Source of the DNA: Chloroflexota bacterium
GTDB lineage: Bacteria; Chloroflexota; Anaerolineae; UBA1429
Assembly: GCA_012513725.1 (NCBI GenBank)
Contig: JAAZBQ010000565.1
Span: 1-8,937, forward strand
Length of the DNA: 8,937 nt
Direction of reading: 5' to 3'
In this document: piece by piece, positions 5,935 through 8,937 of the stretch
How the letters are laid out: the number at the start of each line of letters is the position of its first letter
How positions within the stretch are numbered: the stretch's first letter is position 1
The notes under the pieces: model-generated
The model's database searches: none
What the model saw: the letters and a program-made list of their open reading frames with translations, nothing else
Told to the model about the DNA's origin: nothing
Position numbers and translations under genes: made by a program

Positions 5935-5962
5935 GAGGGGCGCCCCGGGGCGCCCCTCTTTT
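5935..5962 (+). terminator. Intrinsic terminator after the corrinoid protein gene
   Basis: GAGGGGCGCC (5935-5944) pairs perfectly with GGCGCCCCTC (5949-5958) across a CCGG loop, followed by TTTT (5959-5962). It lies 22 bases after the stop codon and insulates the gene from ruvB. The stem is nearly symmetric, so the hairpin itself would form on either strand, but the T tract favours the plus direction. Confidence 0.85.
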
Positions 5963-5999
5963 GTGTTGGGCCCTGCCGGGAGGCGCGCGACGGGCGGGT

Positions 6000-6028
6000 C
6001 TGCCAGGAATGAACGAATGTGCTATAAT
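6000..6028 (+). promoter_or_regulatory. Extended -10 promoter of ruvB-queH-queA
   Basis: A perfect -10 TATAAT (6023-6028) is preceded by the extended TG element (6020-6021). A weaker -35 CTGCCA (6000-6005, four of six) lies at 17-base spacing. Transcription would begin near 6035, about 20 bases before the ruvB GTG, leaving room for little more than the SD. I see no LexA-type box in this short region. Confidence 0.75.
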
Positions 6029-6055
6029 CAGGCGAGTGAGTAGACTGGAGGACCC

Positions 6056-7081
6056 GTGACGGAACGCATCGTCTCGTCGGATCCGCAACCCGACGAGTTC
6101 ACCAGCGAGCAGAGCCTCCGCCCGCATACCTTGAGCGAGTATATCGGCCAGGAACGCGTCGTCGAGAACCTGCGCATCTCGCTGGACGCCGCCAAGGCTC
6201 GTGGCGAGGCCCTGGACCACATCCTGCTCTACGGCCCCCCCGGCCTGGGCAAGACGACCCTGGCCAACGTCGTGGCCGCCGAGATGAACGTACACATCAA
6301 GACGACCTCCGGCCCCGTCATCGAGCGGCCCGGCGACCTGGCCGCCATCGTCTCGAGCCTCCGGGAGGGCGACATCCTCTTTGTCGACGAGGTGCACCGC
6401 CTCAGCCGCACGGTGGAGGAGATCCTCTACCCGGCCATGGAGGATTTCAAGCTCGATATCATCATCGGCAAGGGGCCGGCGGCCCGGGTCATCCGCCTGA
6501 GCCTCCCGCATTTTACCCTGATCGGCGCCACCACGCGGATCGCGCTGCTCACCTCGCCGCTTCGCGACCGGTTCGGGGTCGTCCACCGGCTCGATTTCTA
6601 CAGCCTGAGCGCCATGGAGGCCATCGTCCGGCGCTCGGCCGGCATCCTGCAGGTGCCTATCGACGACGACGGCACCCACCTGATCGCCTCCCGCTCTCGG
6701 GGCACCCCGCGCGTGGCAAACCGCCTCCTGCGGCGCGTGCGCGACTATGCCCAGGTGCGTGGCGACGGCGAGATCAACACCCGCACCGCCCGGCAGGCGC
6801 TGCGCATGCTCGAGGTGGACGATCTGGGCTTGGACGTCTCCGACCGCCGGGTGCTCCTCACCCTGATCGACAAATTCGATGGCGGCCCCGTGGGCCTGGA
6901 CACCATCGCCGCGGCCCTCAGCGAGGACGCCGACACGATCATGGACGTCTATGAGCCTTACCTCCTGCAGCTGGGCTTTTTGGAGCGCACGCCCCGCGGC
7001 CGCGTGGCCACTCGCCGCGCCTACGAACACCTGGGGCGCGAGTACCAGCCCGACGAGTCGGCGCAGGCGCGGTTGCTCTGA
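6056..7081 (+). CDS. ruvB: Holliday junction branch migration ATPase RuvB
   Basis: A 341-residue AAA+ motor that forms hexameric rings with RuvA and drives branch migration of Holliday junctions during recombinational repair. Visible are the LRPHTLSEYIGQ lead-in (21-32), Walker A GPPGLGKT (60-67), Walker B ending DEVH (111-114), the MEDF-type segment after LYPA (124-131), sensor I GATTR (157-161), and the arginine-finger segment SPLRDRFG (167-174). GTPRVANRLLRRVRDYA and the C-terminal winged helix follow, with ERTPRGR near the end. Length is normal. Start GTG at 6056 follows GGAGG by four bases. The stop overlaps the queH ATG by one base, indicating translational coupling. ruvA and ruvC are not in the window. 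Confidence 0.97.
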   Translation: MTERIVSSDPQPDEFTSEQSLRPHTLSEYIGQERVVENLRISLDAAKARGEALDHILLYGPPGLGKTTLANVVAAEMNVHIKTTSGPVIERPGDLAAIVSSLREGDILFVDEVHRLSRTVEEILYPAMEDFKLDIIIGKGPAARVIRLSLPHFTLIGATTRIALLTSPLRDRFGVVHRLDFYSLSAMEAIVRRSAGILQVPIDDDGTHLIASRSRGTPRVANRLLRRVRDYAQVRGDGEINTRTARQALRMLEVDDLGLDVSDRRVLLTLIDKFDGGPVGLDTIAAALSEDADTIMDVYEPYLLQLGFLERTPRGRVATRRAYEHLGREYQPDESAQARLL

Positions 7082-7857
7082 TGGTGCGCCCCATCCCGGC
7101 TCCCCGTGCCACCGTGCTGGACGCCGAGGGCCGCCGCCTATCGCCCACGACCCCCGAGCGGGCGCTGGCGTTGGTGGCCGAGGGGCGTGCCGACCTGGTC
7201 GCCAAAGACCCCCTGGCCGTCCGCCTGCATCGCTCCGTCCACGTGCCCCCGCCGGAGCCTGCCGCCGAGGAATCTCCGCCCGATCATGGCGATGCGCCGC
7301 TCCTGCTGCACGTCTGCTGCGGGCCGTGCGCGACGTATTCCGTCCGGCGCCTGCGGGAGCTGCGCTGGCACGTCGAGGGCTACTGGTGCAACCCGAACAT
7401 CCACCCCTTTTCCGAGCACGAGCGCCGGCGAGAACACGTCGCCGGCTATGCCGAGCGCGTGGGGCTGCCCATGCACTGGGATCCCGAGTACCGTCTGGTC
7501 GAGTTCCTGCGCGCCATCGCCGGCCACGAGCGTTACGGCGAGCGGTGCGCCCTCTGCTACCGGATGCGCCTGGAGCGGACGGCGGCGGAGGCCGCGGCCC
7601 GCGGCTTTCAGGCCATCACCACGACCCTGCTCATCAGCCCCTACCAGGACCAGGCCGCCCTCTGCCGGATCGGCGAGGAGGTCGCGGCCGCCCACGGTGT
7701 CGCGTTCTTTTACGAGAACCTGCGCCGGGGCTATGCCGAGAGCCGACGCCTGGCCCGGGAGGCCGACCTGTACATGCAGCGCTATTGCGGCTGCCTGTTC
7801 AGCGAGTGGGAGGCGCTGGATCGCGACGCCCCCACCGGCCGGCGCCCGTCGGGATGA
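7081..7857 (+). CDS. queH: Epoxyqueuosine reductase QueH with an extra N-terminal domain
   Basis: QueH (DUF208) reduces epoxyqueuosine to queuosine in tRNA, replacing the unrelated cobalamin enzyme QueG. The catalytic part, about residues 73-246, has the family's metal-binding cysteines: HVCCGPC (C79, C80, C83), RCALCY (C156, C159) and YCGC (C236, C238). It also has WCNPNIHPFSEHERR (102-116) and TTTLLISPYQDQ (180-191). The ATG at 7081 shares one base with the ruvB stop. It precedes queA, the enzyme acting one step earlier, which supports the assignment. Unusually, the CCGPC motif is preceded by about 75 residues, whereas QueH proteins normally begin close to this motif. Residues 10-53 (VLDAEGRRLSPTTPERA, AEGRADLV, then DPLAVRL) resemble the PLMP/RRXRR module of IscB-like proteins. 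Residues 55-70 look like a Pro/Glu-rich linker. Confidence 0.92.
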   Translation: MVRPIPAPRATVLDAEGRRLSPTTPERALALVAEGRADLVAKDPLAVRLHRSVHVPPPEPAAEESPPDHGDAPLLLHVCCGPCATYSVRRLRELRWHVEGYWCNPNIHPFSEHERRREHVAGYAERVGLPMHWDPEYRLVEFLRAIAGHERYGERCALCYRMRLERTAAEAAARGFQAITTTLLISPYQDQAALCRIGEEVAAAHGVAFFYENLRRGYAESRRLAREADLYMQRYCGCLFSEWEALDRDAPTGRRPSG

Positions 7858-7888
7858 GCCCGAGCCGCCGCTTCCGGGGAACGACGCC

Positions 7889-8917
7889 GTGCTGACCAGC
7901 GAGTTCGACTATGACCTCCCCCAGGAACTCATTGCCCAGCGGCCGATCGAGCCGCGCGATGCGTCGCGCCTCCTCGTCGTGGACCGCGCGAAGGGCGCCC
8001 TGGCCCACCGGCGCTTTCGTGACCTGGTGGAATACCTCCGCCCCGGCGACATCCTGGTGGCCAACGAGTCGCGGGTCATCCCCGCGCGCCTGCACGTGCG
8101 CAAGGAGCCCAGCGGCGGCCGGGTGGAGATGCTGCTCCTGGCCAGGCGCGACGCCGTACGCTGGGAGGCGCTGGTCAAGGGCCGGCGGTTCGTGCCCGGC
8201 CAGCGCTTCCGGCTGATCGGCGCGGGCGGTGACGCGGGCGTGGGCGGCGTCGTGGAGGGGGTGACCGACGCGGGCGGGCGTCTCCTGTGCTTCGACGAGC
8301 CCCTGGAGCCGCACTTGGAGGGCGTCGGCGAGGTGCCCCTGCCGCCCTACATCCACGAGCCCCTGGCCGACCCCGAGCGCTACCAGACCGTGTACGCGCG
8401 GGTGCAGGGTTCGGCGGCGGCGCCCACCGCCGGCCTGCACTTTACCCCGGACCTGGTCCGCCGCATCGGCGAGATGGGCGTCGAGTGGGCCTGGGTGGTG
8501 TTGCACATCGGGCTGGACACCTTTCGCCCCGTTACCGAGGAGGCTGTCGAGGCTCACCGCATCCACTCCGAGGACGGCGTCCTCTCGGAAGAGGCGGCGG
8601 AGCGGATCAACGCCGCTCGGGCCCGGGGCGGCCGGCTGATCGCCGTGGGCACCACCGCCGTCCGCGTGCTGGAGACGGCCGCAGGGGACGACGGCCGCAT
8701 CCGGCCCTGGGAGGGCCACACGCGGCTGTTCATCTATCCCGGCTATCGCTTTCGGGCGGTCGACGCCCTGATCACCAACTTTCACCTGCCTCGCTCGTCC
8801 CTCCTCATGCTGGTCTCGGCCCTGGCGGGGGTGGACCTGGTGCGGCGGGCCTATCAGGAGGCCGTGCGGGAGCGCTACCGGTTCTACTCCTTTGGCGACG
8901 GCATGCTGATCCTATGA
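7889..8917 (+). CDS. queA: tRNA preQ1(34) S-adenosylmethionine ribosyltransferase-isomerase QueA
   Basis: A 342-residue enzyme that transfers and isomerises the ribosyl group of S-adenosylmethionine onto preQ1 in tRNA, giving epoxyqueuosine, the substrate of QueH. Family signatures are YDLPQELIAQRP (8-19), RDASRLLVVDR, the ANESRVIPARL segment, YQTVYARVQGSAAAPTAGLHFT (ending near residue 186), LHIGLDTFRPV, HSEDGVLSEEAAERI, AVGTTAVRVLET, and NFHLPRSSLLMLVSAL. The C-terminal SFGDGML is close to the usual SFGDAML/SYGDAML. The start is a GTG at 7889 with GGGGA eight bases upstream; the frame is open further back only as a shadow of queH. It lies 31 bases after queH. Its stop overlaps the next ATG (ATGA), so the transcript probably continues. 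Confidence 0.96.
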   Translation: MLTSEFDYDLPQELIAQRPIEPRDASRLLVVDRAKGALAHRRFRDLVEYLRPGDILVANESRVIPARLHVRKEPSGGRVEMLLLARRDAVRWEALVKGRRFVPGQRFRLIGAGGDAGVGGVVEGVTDAGGRLLCFDEPLEPHLEGVGEVPLPPYIHEPLADPERYQTVYARVQGSAAAPTAGLHFTPDLVRRIGEMGVEWAWVVLHIGLDTFRPVTEEAVEAHRIHSEDGVLSEEAAERINAARARGGRLIAVGTTAVRVLETAAGDDGRIRPWEGHTRLFIYPGYRFRAVDALITNFHLPRSSLLMLVSALAGVDLVRRAYQEAVRERYRFYSFGDGMLIL

Positions 8918-8937
8918 AGACGACCCTGTTCGCGGCA
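8914..8937 (+). CDS. Start of a further gene, truncated by the window edge
   Basis: An ATG at 8914 overlaps the queA stop in an ATGA arrangement and opens a frame reading MKTTLFAA to the end of the window. The overlap suggests translational coupling, but there is no clear SD and only eight codons are visible. tgt often follows queA, but these residues do not resemble a usual Tgt start. A basic residue followed by hydrophobic ones could also be the beginning of a signal peptide. No product can be assigned. Confidence 0.35.

Noticed and set aside
5909..7030. A 373-codon minus-strand open frame opposite ruvB.
   Set aside because: ruvB on the plus strand has all AAA+ motifs; the antisense frame is compositional shadow and crosses the terminator and promoter regions.
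7106..7888. An open frame continuous upstream of queA, suggesting a longer protein.
   Set aside because: It runs out of frame through queH and has Arg/Ser/Pro-rich shadow composition. QueA family sequence begins at the GTG at 7889, which has an SD.

Overview
The window is GC-rich bacterial DNA with tight gene packing, several GTG starts, strong Shine-Dalgarno (SD) sequences and near-consensus sigma-70-type promoters. Gene content fits a deep-branching, probably anaerobic or facultative bacterium: QueH-type queuosine synthesis, an MtaC/MtbC-like corrinoid protein, and a DUF92 membrane protein. Chloroflexota is my best guess, from overall impression only; no rRNA or other phylogenetic marker is present to prove it. 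I see no mobile element, CRISPR array, tRNA or rRNA.

Left third (1-3300, minus strand): an arginine biosynthesis operon transcribed leftward in the order argC-argB-argD, with 15-20 base gaps. It is preceded by a long leader. A near-consensus promoter (3268-3296) leads into a well-spaced SD and a 15-codon peptide, MPTENARQLRRSTRL, with four Arg codons. After its stop come three mutually exclusive RNA hairpins, ending in an intrinsic terminator with six U residues, 40 bases before argC. This looks like a ribosome-mediated transcription attenuator that senses charged tRNA-Arg. It is the most interesting feature of the window.

Middle (3350-5962, plus strand): a divergent promoter drives a membrane protein with a bacterial PH-like domain and a DUF1648-like segment, followed five bases later by a DUF92 (VTE6-like) membrane protein. 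Next comes a monocistronic corrinoid-binding protein with its own promoter, a palindrome over the predicted start of transcription, and a strong terminator. No partner methyltransferase is visible.

Right third (6000-8937, plus strand): an extended -10 promoter drives ruvB (Holliday junction helicase), then queH and queA (last steps of queuosine synthesis), then a gene cut by the window edge. QueH carries an extra N-terminal segment of about 65 residues that resembles the small PLMP/RRXRR domain at the start of IscB-type proteins, an unusual possible fusion.

Together the region is mostly housekeeping metabolism. The novel material lies in regulation (the arg leader) and domain architecture (QueH).
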